A stretch of DNA of 64,000 nt from Xanthomonas sp. CFBP 8443 (GTDB taxonomy: Bacteria > Pseudomonadota > Gammaproteobacteria > Xanthomonadales > Xanthomonadaceae), in contig NZ_CP102592.1 in assembly GCF_025666195.1 (NCBI RefSeq), positions 2,604,001-2,668,000 of the forward strand, in the 5' to 3' direction. The first letter of the stretch is position 1. Each line of letters starts with the position of its first letter. The position numbers and the translations under genes are program-made. Below the pieces are notes generated by a model. That model did not search any database. It had not been told where the DNA came from and saw only the letters and a program-made list of their open reading frames with translations. Shown one piece after another: positions 9,150 through 16,064 of the stretch.

Positions 9150-9773
9150 TCAATCGTCGAGCCTCACCAGGCCTCGGCGCAACGCGATCTGGAATGCCTC
9201 GGTCCGATTGCTGGCGTCGATCTTTTCGAAGATGCGGGTCAGGTGCGACTTGACGGTTTCGGCCGAGATTCCCATCTCATTGGCGATCCGCTTGTTTTCC
9301 CAGCCGCGCGCCAGCGCCGTGAGGATGGTCAGTTCGCGCGCGGTCAGCGCCTCCTCGCCGATGTGCCGGGAGATCTCCTGCGACACTTCGGCGGATACGC
9401 AGCGCCTTCCCTGCGCGATCTTGCGCAGCGCGTCGATCAGTTCACCCCTCAGCGAGCTCTTCAGCAGGTAGCCGTACGCACCCGCTGCCATCGCCTCGCG
9501 TGCATTGCCATCCCCGCTGTAAGTCGTGAGCACGGCCGCCTTGGCCGCGGGAAACTCCCCACGCAGCCTGCGGATGAACTCGATGCCGTTGCAGCCTGGC
9601 ATTTGCAGGTCCACCAGCACGATATCCGGCAGCAGGCGGCGGAACGCTTCCAGACCGCTTTCGACATCGCCGGCCTCGCCTACTACGGCCAGGTCCTGTT
9701 CGACCTCCAGCATGGCGGAGATGCCATCCCGCACCAGTGGATGATCGTCGATGGTCAGTATCCGGATGGCCAT
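9150..9773 (-). CDS. NarL/FixJ-type response regulator
   Basis: A 207-residue regulator with an N-terminal receiver domain: acidic pair in IDDHP, phospho-acceptor D55 in LVDLQMPG, T83/T84, K105. A LuxR-type HTH follows (ELTILTALARGWENKRIANEMGIS... region, about 145-205). The frame is open far upstream, but the ATG at 9773 starts exactly at the canonical receiver N terminus. It is the only such regulator near the propeller kinase at 4111-7224, so the two very likely pair although four kilobases and two genes separate them. It is divergent from the isochorismatase-like gene, whose promoter region is duplicated in front of the cupin gene. Confidence 0.93.
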   Translation of the reverse strand: MAIRILTIDDHPLVRDGISAMLEVEQDLAVVGEAGDVESGLEAFRRLLPDIVLVDLQMPGCNGIEFIRRLRGEFPAAKAAVLTTYSGDGNAREAMAAGAYGYLLKSSLRGELIDALRKIAQGRRCVSAEVSQEISRHIGEEALTARELTILTALARGWENKRIANEMGISAETVKSHLTRIFEKIDASNRTEAFQIALRRGLVRLDD

Positions 9774-9842
9774 GTCAGCTCCGCTACGCACGCCCCTGTC
9801 GTTCGCGAAGCAATGTACAGCAAACCCGGGTCGCCAACGGGA

Positions 9843-9964
9843 CCCCCAAATGGAGGACGCGCGACCCACCGTTCTTTGCGATGTCGTCTCGCCACGACCG
9901 GCCGAAGCTTGCGTTGTGGGCGCAACGGCGCGCCCGGAGACGCTGCCATGGATTCGCTGCGGCC
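9843..9964 (+). repeat. Duplicated promoter/start region, copy 2
   Basis: The partner of 7360-7483. It has the same CCCCCAAATGGAGGACG opening, a conserved CGGCCGA core, a GGAG site, and ATG at 9948 followed by MDSLRP codons. Here the ATG is the true start of the isochorismatase-like gene, suggesting that this copy is ancestral and copy 1 derived. Confidence 0.8.
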
Positions 9965-10589
9965 GTTCTATCCGCCGGGCCATACCGCGCTGCTGCTGGT
10001 AGACCCTTACAACGATTCGCTGTCCGACGGCGGAAAGCTCTGGCCGCGCTTGGCCGAAGTTGCCGTGGCCGTCGACCTGTTGCCGAACCTGCGCCGGATC
10101 CGTCAGGCGATCCGCTGCGCGCGATGGCCGCTGTTCTTCGTCCCCCATCACCGCGCGCAGCCCAGCGACTTCGACCGCTGGCAGCACCCTACCCCTTCCC
10201 AGAAGGCGATCTCGCAAGCCCAGGCGTTCCTGAAGAACGGCTGGGGAGGCCAGTGGCATCCGGACTTCATGCCGGCATCCGGCGACACCGTGGCCACGGA
10301 ACATTGGGGCGCTAACGGTTTCGTTAGCACGGACCTGGATCTCCTGCTCAAGCAACAACGCATCAGCCACGTCGTCATGGTCGGGTTGATCGCCAATCTC
10401 TGCGTCGAAACCACCGCCCGCCATGCCAGCGAGCTGGGTTACCACGTCACCCTGGTCACCGATGCCACCGCGGCCTTGAGTCACGACGCGATGTTCTACG
10501 CACACGAAATCAATGGGCCCACTTATGCGCATGCACTGCTGACGACGCGCGAGTTCCTGGCACGCGTGCCCTTTACCGCAGACCCATGA
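9948..10589 (+). CDS. Isochorismatase-like cysteine hydrolase
   Basis: A 213-residue protein of the isochorismatase-like/cysteine hydrolase superfamily. D19 in LLVDPYND and C152 in GLIANLCVET fit the Asp and Cys of the catalytic triad. The position where the catalytic Lys is often found (before EHW) holds Thr (T117). The closest relatives may act on N-carbamoyl or amide compounds. The start has a GGAG ribosome-binding site 10 nt upstream and lies within a duplicated promoter region. It is divergent from the response regulator gene and is probably part of its regulon. Confidence 0.85.
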   Translation: MDSLRPFYPPGHTALLLVDPYNDSLSDGGKLWPRLAEVAVAVDLLPNLRRIRQAIRCARWPLFFVPHHRAQPSDFDRWQHPTPSQKAISQAQAFLKNGWGGQWHPDFMPASGDTVATEHWGANGFVSTDLDLLLKQQRISHVVMVGLIANLCVETTARHASELGYHVTLVTDATAALSHDAMFYAHEINGPTYAHALLTTREFLARVPFTADP

Positions 10590-10676
10590 GCCGGTTTTTT
10601 TCCCTGCCGGCAACGGCATCCACATGATCGGGAGGAAAACCCTCCCCTTCCGCAACGCTCCTAACGAGGAATTCCC

Positions 10677-11600
10677 ATGAAAACGCTGCTTCGTTCCTTC
10701 CGGCGTGCCGGCATCGCATTGCTGGCGCTCCTCGCCGCATCCACCGCCTATGCGGCCAACGATCCCATCCAGAGCCACTCGGCCGACGTCAATGGCGTCA
10801 CGCTGCACTACCTGCAAGCCGGCCGTGGCACCGGCACGCCGGTCGTGCTGCTGCATGGCTATGCCGAGACCAGCCACATGTGGCGTCCGCTGATGCGCCA
10901 ATTGGCCGATCGCCATATGGTGATCGCACCCGATCTGCGTGGTGCGGGTTCGTCGTCGAAACCGCAAGGCGGCTACGACAAGAAGACCATGGCCCAGGAC
11001 ATCCATGCGCTGGTGCAGTCGCTCGGCTATCCCAAGGTCAAGATCGTCGGCCATGACATCGGCCTGATGGTCGCCTATGCCTACGCAGCCCAGTATCCCG
11101 ACCAGGTCGAAAGTGTCGTGCTGATGGATGCCTTCCTGCCGGGCGTAGGCGACTGGACCAAGGTCTGGTTGCTGCGCGACCTCTGGCACTTCCACTTCTA
11201 TGGAGAGGTGCCGCTCAAGTTGGTCGATGGACGCGAACGCATCTACTTCGAGCATTTCTGGAACGACTTCGCCGCCGATCGCGCGCGTTCGATCTCCGAG
11301 GCGGACCGGCGGTTCTACGCTGCGCAGTACGCCAAGCCGGGAGGCATGCGCGCCGGCTTCGAATACTTCCGCAACTTCGAGCAGGATGCAAAGGACTTCG
11401 CCGACTTCGCCCGGACCCCGATTCATGTCCCCATGCTGGTCTTGTCCGGCGAGAGGGCCGGTGGCCAGTTCCTGATCGACCAGGCGCGCTTGGTCGATAC
11501 CAATGTCGAAGGCGTCATCGTCAAGGGCTCGGGCCACTGGCTGATGGAGGAGGCGCCGGAGCAGACGATTCCTGCGCTCGTTTCCTTTCTCGACAAATAG
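10677..11600 (+). CDS. Exported alpha/beta hydrolase (epoxide hydrolase / dehalogenase type)
   Basis: A 307-residue alpha/beta hydrolase with a cleavable signal peptide (cleavage near STAYA-AND). The nucleophile elbow reads GHDIG with D127 at the nucleophile position, as in epoxide hydrolases and haloalkane dehalogenases rather than Ser esterases. The oxyanion-region motif HGYAETSHMW and a late GSGHW His are in place. An AACGAGGAA-like ribosome-binding site precedes the ATG. It lies 87 bp after the isochorismatase-like gene and likely shares its transcript. Related exported proteins have been described as virulence-linked epoxide hydrolases; the substrate here is unknown. Confidence 0.88.
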   Translation: MKTLLRSFRRAGIALLALLAASTAYAANDPIQSHSADVNGVTLHYLQAGRGTGTPVVLLHGYAETSHMWRPLMRQLADRHMVIAPDLRGAGSSSKPQGGYDKKTMAQDIHALVQSLGYPKVKIVGHDIGLMVAYAYAAQYPDQVESVVLMDAFLPGVGDWTKVWLLRDLWHFHFYGEVPLKLVDGRERIYFEHFWNDFAADRARSISEADRRFYAAQYAKPGGMRAGFEYFRNFEQDAKDFADFARTPIHVPMLVLSGERAGGQFLIDQARLVDTNVEGVIVKGSGHWLMEEAPEQTIPALVSFLDK

Positions 11601-11760
11601 CACGAGAGAAGCACCGCGCGAGGAACCGGCTCGCATGCACGATGCGGTCGTCCCCGGCACACGGCACTTGGGTGGTTCATTCCCATGCGCACTGCCGGGG
11701 AGCCAGCGAATTGCGAGGATGGCCGCTGCGAACGCGTGGTGATACGCGGTGGTCGATGGT

Positions 11761-11786
11761 GGCACTGCCTGCCCGCAGGCAGTGCC
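11761..11786. terminator. Perfect hairpin between convergent genes
   Basis: A 12-bp perfect inverted repeat (GGCACTGCCTGC / GCAGGCAGTGCC) separated by 2 bp. It lies in the gap between the convergent alpha/beta hydrolase and siderophore-interacting genes. There is no U-tract, so it may be a bidirectional terminator or a REP-like element. Confidence 0.55.
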
Positions 11787-11833
11787 TACCTGCACGAATG
11801 CTCCCTAGTCGACAAAGACCCAGTTCGCAAACC

Positions 11834-12577
11834 TCAGTCCAGCCCAGTTTTACCCTCCGCCCAATATGCCTTGGCGATGATGCGCGATGCCGGAACGCCT
11901 AGGCCCTTCAACGTCCGGCGCAGGCGTTGGATGGATGGCGCCCTGCCCGTCAAGACGAAGGTCGCATCGGTTGCGGCGACCACCTGCAAGCGGCGCTCCA
12001 TGTCCTTGAGGTGCCGGTCGTCGGCGCAGCGGCTGAACAGTTCGGCGTCGCCCAGGTCGAGGCGATCCAGCACTGCGCGCGCGGCGGCCTCGTGGGCCAC
12101 TTCGAGCAAACACGCCACCTCGCTGCGGCCGCCAATCCGCCGATTGAGTGCGTAGGCCAGCCCGATGGATGTCTCGTCGCCGAGAACGACGCAGGGACCG
12201 GCGATGCGACCGAGATCGAGCGATGCGCGCGGGCCGAAGGCATCGCATGCGTCGCCGGGCTTGGCGCGGTCGATCCAGGCGCTGCCCGGTCCGCTGCCGT
12301 GCGTGTACGCGACGATGCGGGTTCGCCCGGCTACCGCGTCCCATTCGATCGGCGTGTAGGTCCTCGCGACCAGCGCCGAGCCCATTGCGATCTGGATCTT
12401 CTGACCCGGCAGCCATTGCAGCTCGCGGAACGCCGGGCTCTCCAGCGTGATCAGCCGGAAGTTTTCGGCGAGGCTTTCGGCCTGCACCACGCTGGCCTGC
12501 TTCATGAACATCCTGAGCAAGGCACGGCCTATGCGGCCCGGCCCAGGCACCGCGACGTCGGGGTTCTGCGCGCTCAT
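11834..12577 (-). CDS. Siderophore-interacting protein (FAD-binding ferric reductase type)
   Basis: A 247-residue protein with the ferredoxin-reductase layout of siderophore-interacting proteins. The FAD-binding segment has ARTYTPIEWD (the R-x-Y-T/S motif) and the C-terminal NAD(P)H-binding half begins at GPCVVLGDETSIGLAYAL. Family members reduce ferric siderophores in the cytoplasm to free Fe(II). The start overlaps the stop of the upstream O-methyltransferase gene by ATGA, so the two are co-translated. No siderophore synthesis or receptor gene is adjacent, so the electron acceptor may not be a siderophore. Confidence 0.85.
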   Translation of the reverse strand: MSAQNPDVAVPGPGRIGRALLRMFMKQASVVQAESLAENFRLITLESPAFRELQWLPGQKIQIAMGSALVARTYTPIEWDAVAGRTRIVAYTHGSGPGSAWIDRAKPGDACDAFGPRASLDLGRIAGPCVVLGDETSIGLAYALNRRIGGRSEVACLLEVAHEAAARAVLDRLDLGDAELFSRCADDRHLKDMERRLQVVAATDATFVLTGRAPSIQRLRRTLKGLGVPASRIIAKAYWAEGKTGLD

Positions 12578-13296
12578 CGGGTAAAGATCGACAGTTCGTT
12601 GCCCCTGCCCTCGTCGATCGCAATCGGCTGCGACAGATAGCCGTTCGCCGGGTCGCGAACATAGGCCAGGTATTCGTTGTCGTGGTCGAAGGCGTTTTCC
12701 GCAAGGATCGGCGTGCCTGGCTTCAGGTGCGGCTCGAGCAGCTTGAGCACCGGCAGATAGAGGCTGAACGCGCCGTCCAGCAGCACCAGATCGATCTGGC
12801 CGCCGACATCGGCCAGCGTTTCGCGCGCGTCCCCGATCCGGATGTCGACCAGATCGGCAAGCCCGGCAGCGTGCAGATTCGCGTTGGCGCGGGCGGCCTT
12901 GCCGGGTTCCAGCTCGGTGCCGATCAGATGCCCGCCGCCCATGTCGCGCAACGCGGCGGCGAGGTGGATGGTGGACACGCCCATCGATGTGCCGAACTCA
13001 ACGATGCGCGTGGCTTGGCGCATGCGCGCGCACTGGTAGAGGAAGCGGCCATACGCCGGCGTGACGTTGAGGAAGTTCTCGGCGTATCCCTGGTACACGC
13101 CGCGCAGATCGCGCCTTTCCGCATTCATCAGTTTGGCGATGGCGCCGCTGAAGGCCTGCTCCGCATGTTCGCCGGGATCGGCCTCGAACTGATCCATGAT
13201 CCCCTGGTCGGCGCGATCGGCTTCCTGGAACAACTGCTGCAAGGTCTGCGCGACGCGCTCGGTGTGTAGTGCATCCACGATGTTCTCCAATGGCAA
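12574..13296 (-). CDS. Class I SAM-dependent O-methyltransferase-like protein
   Basis: A 240-residue protein with the AdoMet motif I as VEFGTSMGVSTIHLAAAL, an acidic ribose-binding residue in GTELEP, and an IDLVLLDG strand, as in caffeoyl-CoA/catechol-type O-methyltransferases. It is the first gene of a two-gene operon with the siderophore-interacting protein and is divergent from the AraC regulator, which likely controls it. The methyl acceptor is unknown. Confidence 0.85.
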   Translation of the reverse strand: MPLENIVDALHTERVAQTLQQLFQEADRADQGIMDQFEADPGEHAEQAFSGAIAKLMNAERRDLRGVYQGYAENFLNVTPAYGRFLYQCARMRQATRIVEFGTSMGVSTIHLAAALRDMGGGHLIGTELEPGKAARANANLHAAGLADLVDIRIGDARETLADVGGQIDLVLLDGAFSLYLPVLKLLEPHLKPGTPILAENAFDHDNEYLAYVRDPANGYLSQPIAIDEGRGNELSIFTR

Positions 13297-13413
13297 TGGC
13301 CGACGGGTATCCCTCTGCCGTCACGCATCGTAGGGAGCCGCAACGCTGGCGGCATTGGGGAACTGTGCCAAGATATTCGCAATTCCTGCCAATCGCTGTG
13401 GAGTCGACGCCGC

Positions 13414-14244
13414 GTGCCTGTGCTGACCGATCTCATCGATCCCACCGAGTGGACCGACCCGGACCTCGTCCCGCGCCCAGTGGTGACCATCGGTACCGCC
13501 GGCATCGACGTGGCCAGCCTCGGTGACGGGCAGGACCGGCTGGAAAAGGACTTCCATCGCCATCGCAAGGGACAGCTCATGCTGTTGCTGCGTGGGGTGC
13601 TCACCTGCGAAGTGGAAGGCAGTCTCTGGATCGTGCCTCCGCAGGGCGCGCTGTGGGTGCCGAGCGATGTCCTGCACAAGATCACCGCCGCCGGCACGAT
13701 CGAAGTCTATGTCGCCTTCATCGATCCGGCCGTCGCCTCGGCGCTGCCGTCGACCTGCTGCGCCATCTCCACCACGGCGCTGTTGCGCGAGCTGGTGATC
13801 CGTTCCGCACGCCTGCCGATGCTGTATCCGGAGGGCGGCGCCGAATCGCATCTGGTCGTCCTGCTTCTGGACGAACTGGCGGCAGCGCCAATCGGAACGC
13901 TGCGCCTGCCGATGCCGACCGATCCCCGGCTTCGCAAGATCGTGGAGGCGATCGTCGCCGAGCCGGCCGAGCGCGGCACGGTGCAGACCTGGGCGCGGCG
14001 CGTGGGCATGAGCGAACGTACCCTGGCGCGCCTGCTCACGCACCAGACCGGCATGAGCTTCGGCCGCTGGCGTCAGCAGCTTCACCTGATGCTCGCGGTC
14101 AAATGGTTGAGCATGGGGGTGTCGGTGCAGCAGGTCGCCGACGATCTGGGCTACGAAAGCGCAGGCAGTTTCGTCACGATGTTCCGCAAGGCGCTGGGCA
14201 CCTCGCCTGGCCGCTACATGGCCGAGCGGCGTAATTCTTCTTGA
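13414..14244 (+). CDS. AraC-family transcriptional regulator
   Basis: A 276-residue AraC regulator. The N-terminal AraC_N/cupin-like ligand domain (HRHRKGQLMLLLRG..., WIVPPQGALWVP) is followed by two helix-turn-helix units; the second includes VQQVADDLGYESAGSFVTMFRKALGTSPGRYM. The start is GTG at 13414, and another GTG lies upstream at 13397. Divergent orientation to the methyltransferase/siderophore-interacting operon (117-bp gap) makes that operon its probable target. Confidence 0.92.
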   Translation: MPVLTDLIDPTEWTDPDLVPRPVVTIGTAGIDVASLGDGQDRLEKDFHRHRKGQLMLLLRGVLTCEVEGSLWIVPPQGALWVPSDVLHKITAAGTIEVYVAFIDPAVASALPSTCCAISTTALLRELVIRSARLPMLYPEGGAESHLVVLLLDELAAAPIGTLRLPMPTDPRLRKIVEAIVAEPAERGTVQTWARRVGMSERTLARLLTHQTGMSFGRWRQQLHLMLAVKWLSMGVSVQQVADDLGYESAGSFVTMFRKALGTSPGRYMAERRNSS

Positions 14245-14527
14245 CTCGCGTTGGGCGTTTTGATCCCTCGCTACCCCGATAGATCGCTCCAGTCCGCGCT
14301 CCGTTAATTGGCCTTCGGCTAGGCGGGGACGTCTTGCGCAGATCCGGGTGCCCACCGGCGTTGGCGAACCGCGTCGGAGGTTCGCTGTCCGGTTACTGCC
14401 GGCTTTCCCGTTCAACTTGACGTTGCCTCAGATTCTGCTTCCTGCATCCAGGTGCGTTTCCGGCCCGTGATGCGCCATCTGTCGCGCAACGTACCTACAA
14501 AAGCGGCCAACGACGGAGTCAAGTGCT
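14245..14527. other. Intergenic region before the eCIS activator
   Basis: 283 bp with no gene I can support. It marks the left border of the injection-system locus. I looked for -24/-12 and -35/-10 elements and found none convincing. A GGAG site sits about 10 nt before the ATG at 14528. Confidence 0.5.
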
Positions 14528-15553
14528 ATGGACAGTGCGGCTCAGAAGCCCAGGGAGATGCCCGTGTTGGTCGGAGACTCCGACGCGATGCGGGAGTTGA
14601 AGGATCTCATTCAGTGCTATTCAGGCTGCGATGCGTCCGTCCTGATCGAGGGCGAAACCGGCACGGGCAAGGAACTGGTGGCACGCCAGTTGCACTACGC
14701 CAGCCCGCGTCGCGACAAACCCTTTGTGCCGGTCAACTGCGGCGCGTTGCCCGACAACCTGCTCGAGACGGAACTCTTCGGCCACCGACGTGGCGCCTTT
14801 ACCGACGCGCGCAGCAGCGAACAGGGGCTGGTGGAATTCGCAAGCGGCGGCACGCTGTTCCTGGACGAGATCGACTCGCTGTCCTCGCGGGCGCAGACCA
14901 CGTTGTTGCGCTTCCTGCAGAGCGGCGAGTTCAGGGTCGTCGGCGAGCGGGCATTGCGCATGGCCGACGTCCGCGTATTGGCGGCCACGAACTGTCCGTT
15001 GCTGTCGGCGATCGAACAGGGTCGCTTCCGCCGCGATCTCTACTACCGGCTCAGCGCGCTGCAGCTGACCTTGCCGCCGCTGCGCGATCGTGGCGGCGAC
15101 CTGAAGTGGCTGGCCATGCATCTGCTGGCCGAGCTGACCGTACGCTTCGGCCTGCCTGCGTGCGAGTGGACCGAGCAGGCTTTGCAGGCGCTGTCCCGCC
15201 ATGATTGGCCAGGCAATGTGCGCGAGCTGGAGAACGTCACGCTCCGGGCATGCGTACGCGCCAACGATGGCCGAATCGGTCTCGGTGAATTGGCGCTGGC
15301 GGCGAAGACGATCTTTGCAGTGCTGCCCGCCGCATCGATCACCTCGATGCCGACGGTCTGCGGCGACGATCTGCTTTCGATGGCTGAAGCCAAGCAGCGC
15401 GCCGTCGAGCGCTTCGAGCACGACTATCTGACGCAGCTCATGGCCCGTACCGGCTACAACGTCAGCCGAGCCGCGACCGAGGCCAACACCGAACGCCGGC
15501 ATCTTGGAAAGATGCTCAAGCGCCATGGCATCGGGCGCCACTGCCACGACTGA
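14528..15553 (+). CDS. Sigma-54 enhancer-binding-protein-like activator with GAFTDA loop
   Basis: 341 residues: an AAA+ central domain (Walker A GETGTGKE, 42-49; Walker B GGTLFLDEID, about 108-117; R-finger region RFRRDLYYRL) followed by a C-terminal Fis-type HTH (YNVSRAATEANTERRHLGKMLKRHG). There is no receiver, GAF or PAS domain, so it resembles PspF/HrpS-like activators controlled by partners. The loop that contacts sigma-54, normally GAFTGA, reads GAFTDA (89-94). It is the first gene of the eCIS locus in the same orientation, so it probably controls it. The Gly-to-Asp change raises doubt about normal sigma-54 activation. Confidence 0.88.
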   Translation: MDSAAQKPREMPVLVGDSDAMRELKDLIQCYSGCDASVLIEGETGTGKELVARQLHYASPRRDKPFVPVNCGALPDNLLETELFGHRRGAFTDARSSEQGLVEFASGGTLFLDEIDSLSSRAQTTLLRFLQSGEFRVVGERALRMADVRVLAATNCPLLSAIEQGRFRRDLYYRLSALQLTLPPLRDRGGDLKWLAMHLLAELTVRFGLPACEWTEQALQALSRHDWPGNVRELENVTLRACVRANDGRIGLGELALAAKTIFAVLPAASITSMPTVCGDDLLSMAEAKQRAVERFEHDYLTQLMARTGYNVSRAATEANTERRHLGKMLKRHGIGRHCHD

Positions 15554-15677
15554 CCACCGGGTCCAGGCGCACCCGGTCGCACCGCGGTTGGGTGGGCAAT
15601 CCCCCAGTCGAACTGGTCGCTCAACAGTTTTTGCGCGCGTGAGTTGGGCTGCAAACCACAGCTTTCTGCGGATTCCC

Positions 15678-16043
15678 ATGCGTCCGGACGCGGTCGTCGC
15701 CGAAAAGATCGCTGGCATGGATGTTGCGACCCTTGCCGAGAAAGCACTGGGGATGCTTCACATGATCACGCTCGAGCCGCATGGAAATGATTCGGATCAG
15801 GAAGTTGCCGACGCAGTGCTGTCGTATCTCCGCGCGCATCCGGAAGCCGCGGACACGCTGCAGGGCATCGTTCGGTGGTGGCTGCCGCAACAACGGTACA
15901 ACCGCGAAAGCGGACGTATCGAGGCCGTACTGACGTCGCTTGCGGAACGTGGCCGCCTGCAGGTTCGAATGCTTCCGGACGGACAATTTTTGTATGCGTT
16001 GAGCGTGGCCTACAACGCCGATCGCACCGCCGACCTGCACTGA
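15678..16043 (+). CDS. Small winged-helix-like eCIS protein
   Basis: 121 residues from the ATG at 15678. The frame is open further upstream but that stretch is low in coding character. The segment with VADAVLSYLRAHPEAADTL, then IVRWWLPQQ, then IEAVLTSLAERGRLQVRML and a hairpin-like QFLYAL has the pattern of a winged helix. It ends 21 bp before the sheath gene, whose AAGGAG site follows it. Such small proteins are often found at the head of eCIS loci. It could be a local regulator or an adaptor; the fold is inferred by eye only. Confidence 0.65.
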   Translation: MRPDAVVAEKIAGMDVATLAEKALGMLHMITLEPHGNDSDQEVADAVLSYLRAHPEAADTLQGIVRWWLPQQRYNRESGRIEAVLTSLAERGRLQVRMLPDGQFLYALSVAYNADRTADLH

Positions 16044-16064
16044 CCGAGACCAAGGAGAACCGAA

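Noticed and set aside
9150..11795. A very long open frame (881 codons) including the response regulator
   Set aside because: Only the 207 residues from 9773 look like protein. The rest is antisense to the isochorismatase-like and alpha/beta hydrolase genes and stays open because of high GC.
15554..15677. A sigma-54 (-24/-12) promoter before the eCIS structural genes
   Set aside because: I looked for GG and GC elements with 10-bp spacing and found none that fits (the nearest TGG to TTGC pair is spaced too far apart).
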